From Ruminococcaceae bacterium UBA5408 (GTDB lineage: Bacteria > Bacillota > Clostridia > Oscillospirales > Acutalibacteraceae), in assembly GCA_002407645.1 (NCBI GenBank), contig DHNU01000044.1, forward strand, positions 1 through 18,441: a DNA stretch of 18,441 bases. Direction: 5' to 3'. Position numbers and translations under genes: made by a program. The notes below the pieces were generated by a model. The model had not been told where the DNA came from, searched no databases, and saw nothing but the letters and a program-made list of their open reading frames with translations. Shown piece by piece: positions 9,107 through 15,322 of the stretch (its first letter is position 1; every line of letters starts with the position of its first letter).

Positions 9107-9218
9107 GTTGAAAACTCTGTGGGGAAAGTTGAAAACTTGTTTAAAACTGCGTATTTAAATTTTGAATCAAAAAAATGAGTTTTAAACCGATTTGTTAATA
9201 AGTGAAGAAGTTTTCAAC
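9107..9218. repeat. Three copies of GTTGAAAACT, two direct and one inverted
   Basis: Exact 10-mers lie at 9107-9116 and 9128-9137 (plus strand, 21 bp apart, two helical turns) and 9209-9218 (minus strand, just after the dnaA stop). The first and third extend to TGTTGAAAA, whose complement TTTTCAACA differs from the DnaA box TTATCCACA at two positions, so they may be low-affinity DnaA sites. Confidence 0.6.
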
Positions 9219-9221
9219 AAT

Positions 9222-10559
9222 TTACCTGTCGCGTATATTTTTAATAATATCTTCCACGGTTGCTTTGGTTTTCGGGTCTTTCTTAAGCCCTTTTTCTACC
9301 TGCTGTATTCCGTAAACAACGGTGGAGTGGTCGCGTCCGCCAAATTCTTCGCCAATTGCGGTCATCGGCATTTGAGTAATTTCCCTTACGACATACATTG
9401 AAACCTGCCTTGCGCTTGAAATATTCGCCGAACGTTTCGCCGAACGGATATCTTCGCTTGTCGTTCCAAAAGTCCTTGCGACTTCGTCGATAATTTTTTC
9501 TACCGTATAAGGGGTTGGCTGGTCATTATTAATAATATCGCTGATAGCAGCCTGCGCTGTTGTAATACTCGGGCTTTCACCATTTAATAAATAGTAAGCT
9601 TTCATTTTTTTGACTGCGCCTTCAAGCTGACGAATATTGTTTTTAAGCCTGTTGGCTATGTATTCCGCAACATTGTCGGGAAGTTCAATTTTTAAAAGTT
9701 CGGCTTTTCTTTTGATAATGGCAATACGTGTTTCGAAGTCAGGCGGCTGAATATCCGCCGTAAGTCCCCATTCAAAACGTGTTAAAAGACGTTCCTCCAA
9801 AGTAGCAATATCTTTAGGCGGACGGTCGGAAGTAAGAACTATTTGTTTTTTAGCTTCGTAAAGCGTATTAAAAGTATGGAAAAATTCTTCCTGAGTGGAA
9901 TCTTTACCGGCAATAAACTGTATATCGTCAACAAGAAAGACATCCGCTTTACGGTATCGATTGTGAAATTCGGAAGTAGTACCGCGGCGGATGGCTTCAA
10001 TCAATTCATTTGTAAAATCATCGCCTTTAATGTAAACGATGTTCATTTCGGGATTTGTTTTTCCGATTTGGTTGCATATTGCGTAAAGTAAATGAGTTTT
10101 TCCCAATCCGGAATTTCCGTAAATAAATAGTGGATTATAAAGTGTTGCCGGTTTATTTGCAACCGCTACAGAAGCGGCGTGGGCAAATTTGTTGGAAGAA
10201 CCTACTATAAAAGTATCAAAAGTATATTCATAATCGTCGTTAATTGCCGGAGTATCATCATTTTTATTTTCCGATGTTTTGACTGTGTTAGTCGGAATAA
10301 CATCTTCGTCCGGAATGCAAATTTGAATTTCAATCTTTTGGCCGAAAATTTGTATGAAAGCTTCATCGAGCATATCCATGTAATAATGTTTAATTGTCTG
10401 GCGGTGCAGTTCATTTGGAACTTTTATTACTGCAACTCCCTGTTCAAAATTGAGGGTTATTGGTTTAATGCGTTTTATCCACGTTGAATAAGCAATATCA
10501 GTAATTTTACTTTTGCAGTAATCACTGACTAAATTCCAGACCTCGGTAAAGGATTCCAT
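9222..10559 (-). CDS. dnaA: Chromosomal replication initiator DnaA
   Basis: AAA+ initiator that binds DnaA boxes and opens oriC. In the 445-residue product, domain I (about 1-82) includes WNLVSDYCKSKI; domain II is a short acidic linker with NDDTPAINDD; domain III carries Walker A GNSGLGKT (148-155), Walker B VFLVDDIQ (207-214) and the arginine-rich LEERLLTRFEWGL; domain IV ends with the DnaA-box recognition signature, including GGRDHSTV (407-414). I chose ATG at 10559 because GAGG lies 8 bases upstream. A TTG seven codons earlier would place that ribosome binding site inside the gene. It is transcribed away from rpmH, the classic layout. Autoregulation through upstream DnaA sites is likely from family knowledge, but no strong box is visible upstream. 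Confidence 0.98.
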   Translation of the reverse strand: MESFTEVWNLVSDYCKSKITDIAYSTWIKRIKPITLNFEQGVAVIKVPNELHRQTIKHYYMDMLDEAFIQIFGQKIEIQICIPDEDVIPTNTVKTSENKNDDTPAINDDYEYTFDTFIVGSSNKFAHAASVAVANKPATLYNPLFIYGNSGLGKTHLLYAICNQIGKTNPEMNIVYIKGDDFTNELIEAIRRGTTSEFHNRYRKADVFLVDDIQFIAGKDSTQEEFFHTFNTLYEAKKQIVLTSDRPPKDIATLEERLLTRFEWGLTADIQPPDFETRIAIIKRKAELLKIELPDNVAEYIANRLKNNIRQLEGAVKKMKAYYLLNGESPSITTAQAAISDIINNDQPTPYTVEKIIDEVARTFGTTSEDIRSAKRSANISSARQVSMYVVREITQMPMTAIGEEFGGRDHSTVVYGIQQVEKGLKKDPKTKATVEDIIKNIRDR

Positions 10560-10797
10560 TGTTTTAACCTCATTTAACAATTATTTATACTCATAAGCAT
10601 AACATAGATTATATTACCACAATCTAATAATATTTTCAAATTTCATTTGGCATTAAATGCACACTATATTGTATTTCGCGCGCACGCGATAACAATTATA
10701 TAAAATTTATCATTACTGAATTTGTTATATTAAAATATAAAAAAAATTACGAATATTTTATGCTTTTACTTTTATTTTGGACTTAAATGTGTTATAT

Positions 10798-10825
10798 TTG
10801 ATTATATATTTCAGTCTGTTATAAT
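10798..10825 (+). promoter_or_regulatory. Upstream rpmH promoter (extended -10)
   Basis: TTGATT (10798-10803) and TATAAT (10820-10825) with 16-base spacing; TG at 10817-10818 gives a perfect extended -10 (TGTTATAAT). Expected start is near 10832, about 105 bases before rpmH. Confidence 0.6.
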
Positions 10826-10865
10826 ATTCAGTATATATTTGGGTACGGCGACTTTAAAATTCGGG

Positions 10866-10895
10866 TTGACAGCCCTTGGCTTTTTAATATATAAT
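10866..10895 (+). promoter_or_regulatory. Main rpmH promoter, consensus sigma-A type
   Basis: Perfect TTGACA (10866-10871) and perfect TATAAT (10890-10895) separated by 18 bases. Expected start is near 10902, giving a leader of about 35 bases that ends in an AAAGGAGG ribosome binding site. This is the strongest promoter-like sequence found in the window, in keeping with a ribosomal-protein operon. Confidence 0.85.
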
Positions 10896-10936
10896 GCTAT
10901 ATTGCAAGGTTTGTACCCCGAAAGGAGGTTTTTTTC

Positions 10937-11071
10937 ATGCTTAGAACTTATCAACCGAAAAAGCTCCATAGAAAAAAGGAGCATGGTTTCAGAAAAAGAA
11001 TGTCCACACGCAACGGCCGTAAAGTTTTGGCCCGCCGCAGAGCAAAGGGCAGAGCACGTTTAAGCTATTAA
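10937..11071 (+). CDS. rpmH: Large-subunit ribosomal protein bL34
   Basis: The 44-residue, highly basic bL34 of the 50S subunit, which sits in a pocket of 23S rRNA. The translation begins [20 protein letters not shown] and continues [20 protein letters not shown], ending RLSY, matching the whole family. AAAGGAGG lies 8 bases before ATG at 10937. It is followed after 3 bp by a terminator-like hairpin and then rnpA, the near-universal rpmH-rnpA pairing next to the origin. Confidence 0.99.
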   Translation: MLRTYQPKKLHRKKEHGFRKRMSTRNGRKVLARRRAKGRARLSY

Positions 11072-11074
11072 GCT

Positions 11075-11103
11075 AAGGGCCACCGTAAGTGGCCTTTCTT
11101 TTT
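11075..11103 (+). terminator. Terminator-like hairpin between rpmH and rnpA
   Basis: Arms AAGGGCCAC (11075-11083) and GTGGCCTTT (11089-11097) pair over 9 positions (one G-T) around CGTAA, followed by CTTTTT. Because rnpA and the following genes have no strong promoter of their own, this is probably a partial terminator that lets some transcripts through, giving more rpmH than rnpA mRNA. Confidence 0.75.
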
Positions 11104-11151
11104 AGCTTTAGGCTTATGGTACAATTAGGAATTGTGGTGCGGTTTTAAGTT

Positions 11152-11490
11152 ATGAAATTATATTTGCCAATTAAAGAAAACAAGGATTTCCGCAGAATTT
11201 ATGCAAAAGGAAAAACTCAGGTATGTCCTGTGCTTGTTACTTATGTTCTAAAAAACAATCGAAGTAAAAATATCAGAATAGGAATTACTACAAGTAAAAA
11301 AATCGGAAATGCAGTCAAACGCAACAGAGCACGCAGGGTAATCCGAGAGTCTTTTCGGAATTTAGCACCCTCGGTTCGGTGTGGTTATGACATCATTTTT
11401 GTTGCAAGGGGAAAAACACCTTTTGTTAAAAGTACGGATGTTTTTCGAGCGATGTCACAGCAGCTTAAAAATTTGGGGGTACTGAAATGA
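11152..11490 (+). CDS. rnpA: Ribonuclease P protein component
   Basis: Protein subunit of RNase P, which helps the catalytic RNA remove 5' leaders from tRNA precursors. The 112 residues include the family signature [19 protein letters not shown] (about 48-66), with the RNR core contacting the RNA, and FRRIYAKGK near the N-terminus. The catalytic RNA gene is not in this window. The ribosome binding site before ATG at 11152 is poor (only GGTG-like bases about 15 upstream), which fits the low amount of this protein needed relative to bL34. The 3' end overlaps yidD by four bases (ATGA). Confidence 0.96.
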   Translation: MKLYLPIKENKDFRRIYAKGKTQVCPVLVTYVLKNNRSKNIRIGITTSKKIGNAVKRNRARRVIRESFRNLAPSVRCGYDIIFVARGKTPFVKSTDVFRAMSQQLKNLGVLK

Positions 11491-11714
11491 AACGCCCCCT
11501 TATTTTGCTAATAAGGTTTTACCAAAAATCAATATCACCTTATAAAAAGCCTTGCTGCAAATATTATCCGACCTGTTCAAATTATGCAATTGAGGCAATT
11601 GACCGTTTCGGTGCGTTTAAGGGTTTTTGGCTTTCGTTATTTAGAATACTGCGCTGTAATCCGTTCAGCCGCGGGGGGTATGACCCCGTTCCTGAAAAAC
11701 GGGCAAAGCGATAA
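11487..11714 (+). CDS. yidD: Membrane protein insertion efficiency factor YidD
   Basis: A 75-residue YidD family protein, thought to help YidC-dependent insertion at the inner face of the membrane. The core [20 protein letters not shown] (about 23-42) and [15 protein letters not shown] (55-69) are the family's hallmarks; the N-terminal [16 protein letters not shown] is amphipathic. ATG at 11487 overlaps the rnpA stop (ATGA), so translation is coupled. The order rnpA-yidD-yidC is widely conserved. Confidence 0.95.
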   Translation: MKRPLILLIRFYQKSISPYKKPCCKYYPTCSNYAIEAIDRFGAFKGFWLSLFRILRCNPFSRGGYDPVPEKRAKR

Positions 11715-11734
11715 AATAGAGGAGTACTGCCAAT

Positions 11735-12796
11735 ATGACAGAAATTTTTAATTTTTTGGGTAATATTTTAGGCTATCTGTTGTGGTTTTTCTATACCTTA
11801 ATTAACAATTACGGAGTAGCTATCATCTTATTTACTGTATTTACAAAAGTATTGATGTTTCCGTTTTCGATTAAACAGCAGAAATCGATGGCCGCAAATA
11901 GCAAAATGCAGTTAAAACTGAAAGAACTTCAGAAAAAATACGGTAACGACAAAGTAAAATATCAACAGGAAATGCAGAAACTTTATGAAAAAGAGGGAAT
12001 TAACCCCGCAAGTGGATGTCTTACCTCTTTTATTCCATTTCCGATTATGATAGGATTATTTTATACAGTACAAAATCCGCTTCAAAATGCACTTCATCTT
12101 TCAGCCGACGGAATTGGGAAAGCTATTGAAATGCTTAAACAAATTCCAGGTATCGGTTCAACTTTTTCCGCTCAATATGCACAGATTGAAATTGTTAAGC
12201 ATTTCAGTGCTTTAAAACCAGATCTTACTATGTTCAGCGGGGACGAGCTTAATAAAATAGAATCTTTCAGCCATGGCTTTCAGTTTTTGGGGCTGAATTT
12301 ATTGGACACGCCATTAACTAACGGCGATTTTGGAACTTTTTTCAATACAAATTTATGGATAATTCCTGTACTCTGCCTTGTATCTTCAATTTTAACCCAG
12401 TATTTTATGATGAAACTTCAGCCCGGTATGCAGCAACAGCAAGGATGTATGAAAGGTATGCTTTATGTTCTGCCTTTATTTACTGCATGGCTTTCCTGCA
12501 ATATGCCTGCGGCAGTCGGTTTTTACTGGATTATTTCCACACTTACAGGATTTTTACAAACGATAGTTATGAATATTTGGTACAGTCCCGCAGACCTTAA
12601 CGCCAAAGCAGAAGCACAGCGAATAGCTCTTCTTGAACAGCAGGAATCAAAAGTCAGGATGATTCCGGGAGCTAAAAAAATGATGCTCGAAGATGAATTA
12701 AAATCACAAAATTCAAGTAAAGACAGTGTTTCAGACAAAAAACAGAAAAACAACAAAAACAAAACAAACGACGATTATTTGGGAACAAAAAAATAA
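11735..12796 (+). CDS. yidC: Membrane protein insertase YidC/Oxa1 family
   Basis: Inserts membrane proteins alone or with SecYEG. The 353-residue product has a first helix at about 10-24, a core helix starting GVAIILFTVFTKVLMFPF (27-43), the cytoplasmic coiled hairpin SIKQQKSMAANSKMQLKLKEL and GINPASGCLTSFIPFPIMIGLFY (read in pieces), then further helices around 205-225 and 235-280. A long extracytoplasmic segment separates the second and third core helices. There is no lipobox, unlike B. subtilis SpoIIIJ. The basic C-terminal tail (KKQKNNKNK) probably binds ribosomes. The groove arginine of the family is replaced by Lys38. GAGGAG lies 10 bases upstream of ATG at 11735. Confidence 0.95.
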   Translation: MTEIFNFLGNILGYLLWFFYTLINNYGVAIILFTVFTKVLMFPFSIKQQKSMAANSKMQLKLKELQKKYGNDKVKYQQEMQKLYEKEGINPASGCLTSFIPFPIMIGLFYTVQNPLQNALHLSADGIGKAIEMLKQIPGIGSTFSAQYAQIEIVKHFSALKPDLTMFSGDELNKIESFSHGFQFLGLNLLDTPLTNGDFGTFFNTNLWIIPVLCLVSSILTQYFMMKLQPGMQQQQGCMKGMLYVLPLFTAWLSCNMPAAVGFYWIISTLTGFLQTIVMNIWYSPADLNAKAEAQRIALLEQQESKVRMIPGAKKMMLEDELKSQNSSKDSVSDKKQKNNKNKTNDDYLGTKK

Positions 12797-12817
12797 GATA
12801 TCCGGGGAGGTAATACC

Positions 12818-13618
12818 GTGATTAAAGAAGCGATTGCAACCGGCGAAACTGTTGAATTGGCTAAAGAAGCTGCATGCAGAGAGCTGGGCGTTGAATCCTA
12901 TGAAGCGGAATTTGAAATTTTGGAAATGCCGACCAAAAAGACATTTGGACTTTTTGGTGGAAACCCCGCGAAAGTAAGAGTTTATATCGAGAATACTCCG
13001 GCGGACGCCGCCAAAGAATATTTGGAAAATATTTTGAAACATATGGGTCTTTTAACGGTTGACATTAATGTTAATGAGAACGAAAGCGGAGCCGAACTTT
13101 CTCTTTGCGGTGATGATATCGGATTTATTATCGGTCACCACGGTGAAACTTTGGATGCCCTTCAGTATTTGGCTGGTCTTGTTGCAAACCATATTGACAA
13201 TGAATATTACAGAATAACGCTCGATATTGGAAATTACCGTCAGAAACGTAAAGAAACTCTTGAAATTCTGGGCAAAAAAATTGCTTCTAAAGTAGTCAGA
13301 ACAGGGAGAAATTCTTCTTTGGAACCTATGAATCCGTATGAACGCAGAATTATTCATACTGTTGTTCAAACTGTCGAAGGTGCTAAATCATGGTCAGAAG
13401 GTGAAAACTTAAATCGCCATGTAGTAATAGGACCGGAAGGCGGAGAAAGACCGTTTTCCCGTAGAAATAACAGGAAACGTAATTTTTCGGATAAACCACG
13501 AACAGGATATAACCGTTCGCAAAAATCGGCTTCCGGTGCTTCTTTCAATTCTGAAAGACAGACTACAAAAGTTGACAACAAAGCACCGCTTTACGGTCGA
13601 ATTGATTTTAAAAAATAG
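12818..13618 (+). CDS. khpB: RNA-binding protein Jag/KhpB (Jag-N, KH and R3H domains)
   Basis: A 266-residue RNA-binding protein; relatives (Jag, KhpB, EloR) partner with KhpA and influence cell elongation and division. It has a Jag-N domain (about 1-58, with KKTFGLFGGNPAKVRVYIE), a KH domain with IIGHHGETLDALQYLAG (104-120), and an R3H domain with LEPMNPYERRIIHT (168-181). A 60-residue Arg/Asn/Ser-rich tail follows, longer than in B. subtilis Jag. GTG at 12818 has GGGGAGG at 7-base spacing. It is the last gene of the rpmH operon, followed by a terminator. In the GxxG loop, His-His replaces the usual basic pair. Confidence 0.93.
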   Translation: MIKEAIATGETVELAKEAACRELGVESYEAEFEILEMPTKKTFGLFGGNPAKVRVYIENTPADAAKEYLENILKHMGLLTVDINVNENESGAELSLCGDDIGFIIGHHGETLDALQYLAGLVANHIDNEYYRITLDIGNYRQKRKETLEILGKKIASKVVRTGRNSSLEPMNPYERRIIHTVVQTVEGAKSWSEGENLNRHVVIGPEGGERPFSRRNNRKRNFSDKPRTGYNRSQKSASGASFNSERQTTKVDNKAPLYGRIDFKK

Positions 13619-13637
13619 CATTAGATTTTAAGTAATA

Positions 13638-13671
13638 GGGGCGGTTCGTCAGAATCGCCCTTTTTGTTTTT
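13638..13671 (+). terminator. Intrinsic terminator after jag
   Basis: Arms GGGGCGGTT (13638-13646) and AATCGCCCT (13653-13661), one or two G-T pairs, loop CGTCAG, followed by a T-rich run continuing through TTTTTGTTTTT. It ends the rpmH-to-jag operon. Confidence 0.9.
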
Positions 13672-13708
13672 AGGTTTTTTAACAAATATAATAGTAATTT
13701 GCAGTATT

Positions 13709-13737
13709 TTGCAAAATTTGATTTTTTAGTTTATAAT
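13709..13737 (+). promoter_or_regulatory. Candidate mnmE promoter
   Basis: TTGCAA (13709-13714) and TATAAT (13732-13737) with exact 17-base spacing, shortly after the jag terminator. It would give a 5' leader of about 160 bases that contains the inverted repeat TGTTTTT-T-AAAAACA (13754-13768). A second TATAAT at 13864-13869 has no good -35. Confidence 0.55.
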
Positions 13738-13906
13738 ATATTGCTTGTAAATATGTTTTTTAAAAACACATTAACGTTACGTTTTGTAATTCAGAAATTA
13801 TGTAATAAAAAAATAACTTTATTTACAATACTTTAAGAAATGAATACTCAGAAATACTTGCTGTATAATAAATATTGACTGTTTATATAATAACGAGGTT
13901 AACAAA

Positions 13907-15298
13907 ATGGAAACTAAAGAAAATTACAGTTCTTCTGCAAAAACTATTGCAGCTGTTTCTACTCCGCAGGCGCCGGGCGGAATTGGAATAGTAAGAATTT
14001 CCGGGCCAAATGCCCGTGAAATAGCGAACATGGTTTTTATTTCTAAAAGCGGAAAGACTTTGAACGATATAAAAGGATACACTGCACTTTACGGCAGAGT
14101 TCACGATGAAAATGAAGATATAGACGAAGCAATTGCCCTTAACTATATTGCTCCATATAGTTTTACCGGTGAAGATGTGGTCGAACTTTCATGTCACGGT
14201 GGAATTTATATAATGAGGCGTGTACTCAAAGCTGTTTTATCGGCAGGAGCAGTTCCTGCGGGACCCGGCGAATTTACCCGCCGCGCTTTTATAAACGGTA
14301 AAATAGGACTTACTGAAGCGGAGTCGGTAATGGAGCTGATTTCCGCTCAGGGAAAACAAGCTGTGAGAACAGCTCTTGCCGGGCATGACGGCGCACTTGA
14401 AAAGAAAATCAAAAAAATACGTGATATGCTCCTTTCAACTGCAGGACATCTTTCTGCTTGGGCTGATTATCCGGATGAAGATATTCCGGAAGTTGATACC
14501 GAAACGCTCGAAAAAACAATTTTAGAAGCTAAAAAAGAAATTGAACGTTTACTGAGTCAATTTGAAGCAGGTCAGGCAATACGCGAAGGAGTAAGAACGG
14601 TTATTGCAGGACGACCTAACGTTGGAAAATCAACTTTGATGAATTTGCTTTCTGGGTGTGAACGTTCGATTGTAACTGAATACGCGGGAACGACGAGGGA
14701 TATCGTTGAAAATACGGTAATTCTTGGCGATATTCCGCTTCACCTTTCCGATACCGCGGGAATTCATCTTACCGATGACCCCATAGAAAAAATCGGTGTT
14801 GACCGCGCGCGCTCAAAACTGCTTGAAGCACAGCTTATATTTGCTGTTTTTGATTCATCGCAGGAGCTTAATGACGCAGACAGAGAATTGATTTCAGCAG
14901 TTCAAAATGTACCTGCTGTCGCAATAATAAATAAAAGCGATTTGTCGACAAAAATCGACTTAGAGTATATTAAAGATAAATTTAAACATATAGTATATAC
15001 TTCTGCAATTTCGGGCGAAGGATTGGACAAGCTCGAAAAGACTGTTGCCGAACTTTTTAAAACAGAACAGCTTGACCCGTCAGAGGGAATATTGTTCACC
15101 GAACGTCAGCGAGAAGCCGCAAGGCAGGCGGGTGAATGTATAAATGAAGCGCACTCTGCCGTTAAAAGCGGGATGACACTTGATGCTGTAACCGTTTCAA
15201 TTGAAGGCGCAATTTCCGCATTGCTTGAATTAACTGGTGAACGTGCGACAGATGCAGTGGTTGATTCTGTTTTTTCACATTTTTGTGTTGGTAAATGA
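13907..15298 (+). CDS. mnmE: tRNA U34 modification GTPase MnmE
   Basis: With MnmG forms the complex that installs carboxymethylaminomethyl groups on wobble U34 of certain tRNAs, using a folate one-carbon unit. The N-terminal formyl-THF-binding domain has TPQAPGGIGIVRISG (19-33); helical domains flank a GTPase with G1 GRPNVGKST (235-243), G3 DTAG (282-285) and G4 NKSD (342-345). The C-terminal CVGK is the invariant Cys-x-Gly-Lys end. The 463 residues are normal. ATG at 13907 has GAGG 8 bases upstream. It precedes mnmG by 24 bp, the usual partner order in Bacillota. Confidence 0.98.
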   Translation: METKENYSSSAKTIAAVSTPQAPGGIGIVRISGPNAREIANMVFISKSGKTLNDIKGYTALYGRVHDENEDIDEAIALNYIAPYSFTGEDVVELSCHGGIYIMRRVLKAVLSAGAVPAGPGEFTRRAFINGKIGLTEAESVMELISAQGKQAVRTALAGHDGALEKKIKKIRDMLLSTAGHLSAWADYPDEDIPEVDTETLEKTILEAKKEIERLLSQFEAGQAIREGVRTVIAGRPNVGKSTLMNLLSGCERSIVTEYAGTTRDIVENTVILGDIPLHLSDTAGIHLTDDPIEKIGVDRARSKLLEAQLIFAVFDSSQELNDADRELISAVQNVPAVAIINKSDLSTKIDLEYIKDKFKHIVYTSAISGEGLDKLEKTVAELFKTEQLDPSEGILFTERQREAARQAGECINEAHSAVKSGMTLDAVTVSIEGAISALLELTGERATDAVVDSVFSHFCVGK

Positions 15299-15322
15299 TA
15301 AAGATATATTGGGGGAATACTT

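Larger units (their letters stand above)
8916..9221. other. oriC: dnaA-dnaN intergenic region, probable oriC core
   Basis: A 306-bp gene-free stretch. Reading from dnaA toward dnaN it holds: an inverted copy of a GTTGAAAACT repeat (9209-9218); TGTTAATAA (9193-9201); two direct GTTGAAAACT copies 21 bp apart (9107-9116, 9128-9137) flanking TGTGGGGAA (9118-9126); a long hairpin (9041-9078); an inverted repeat TTGAAA-TG-TTTCAA (8993-9006); a GC cluster; DnaA-trio triplets; an A+T block; and a palindrome CTTTTATAAAAG (8934-8945). No perfect TTATCCACA box is present; the listed 9-mers match at up to 7 of 9. The order of elements copies that of the B. subtilis unwinding site. No obvious sigma-A promoter for dnaN was recognised. 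Confidence 0.75.
10560..10936. other. dnaA-rpmH intergenic region, possible second origin half and divergent promoters
   Basis: A 377-bp gene-free, strongly A+T-rich stretch. It contains a small GC island with the inverted repeat TCGCG-CGCA-CGCGA (10676-10689), an imperfect palindrome ACACTATATTGTAT (10661-10674), a weak DnaA-box-like AAATGCACA (10655-10663), and the two rpmH promoters at the right end. On the minus strand TATAAT (10608-10613) could serve dnaA, but its best -35 (TTGAAA, 10634-10639) is 20 bases away. In B. subtilis the origin is bipartite with one part upstream of dnaA; this gap is the equivalent position, but no DnaA-box cluster is evident here. Confidence 0.6.

Noticed and set aside
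10560..10580. Longer dnaA beginning with TTG at 10580
   Set aside because: The GAGG ribosome binding site lies inside the extension and fits ATG at 10559.
10839..11063. Plus-strand 74-codon frame overlapping the rpmH promoter and rpmH
   Set aside because: It runs through the -35/-10 and lies in another frame of rpmH, whose product is unmistakable.
13875..13891. TTGACT and TATAAT close to mnmE
   Set aside because: Only five bases separate them, too few for a sigma-A promoter.
14941..14952. Palindrome TTTGTCGACAAA in mnmE, similar to a Spo0A box
   Set aside because: It lies deep in coding sequence, does not match the Spo0A consensus fully and has no nearby promoter.
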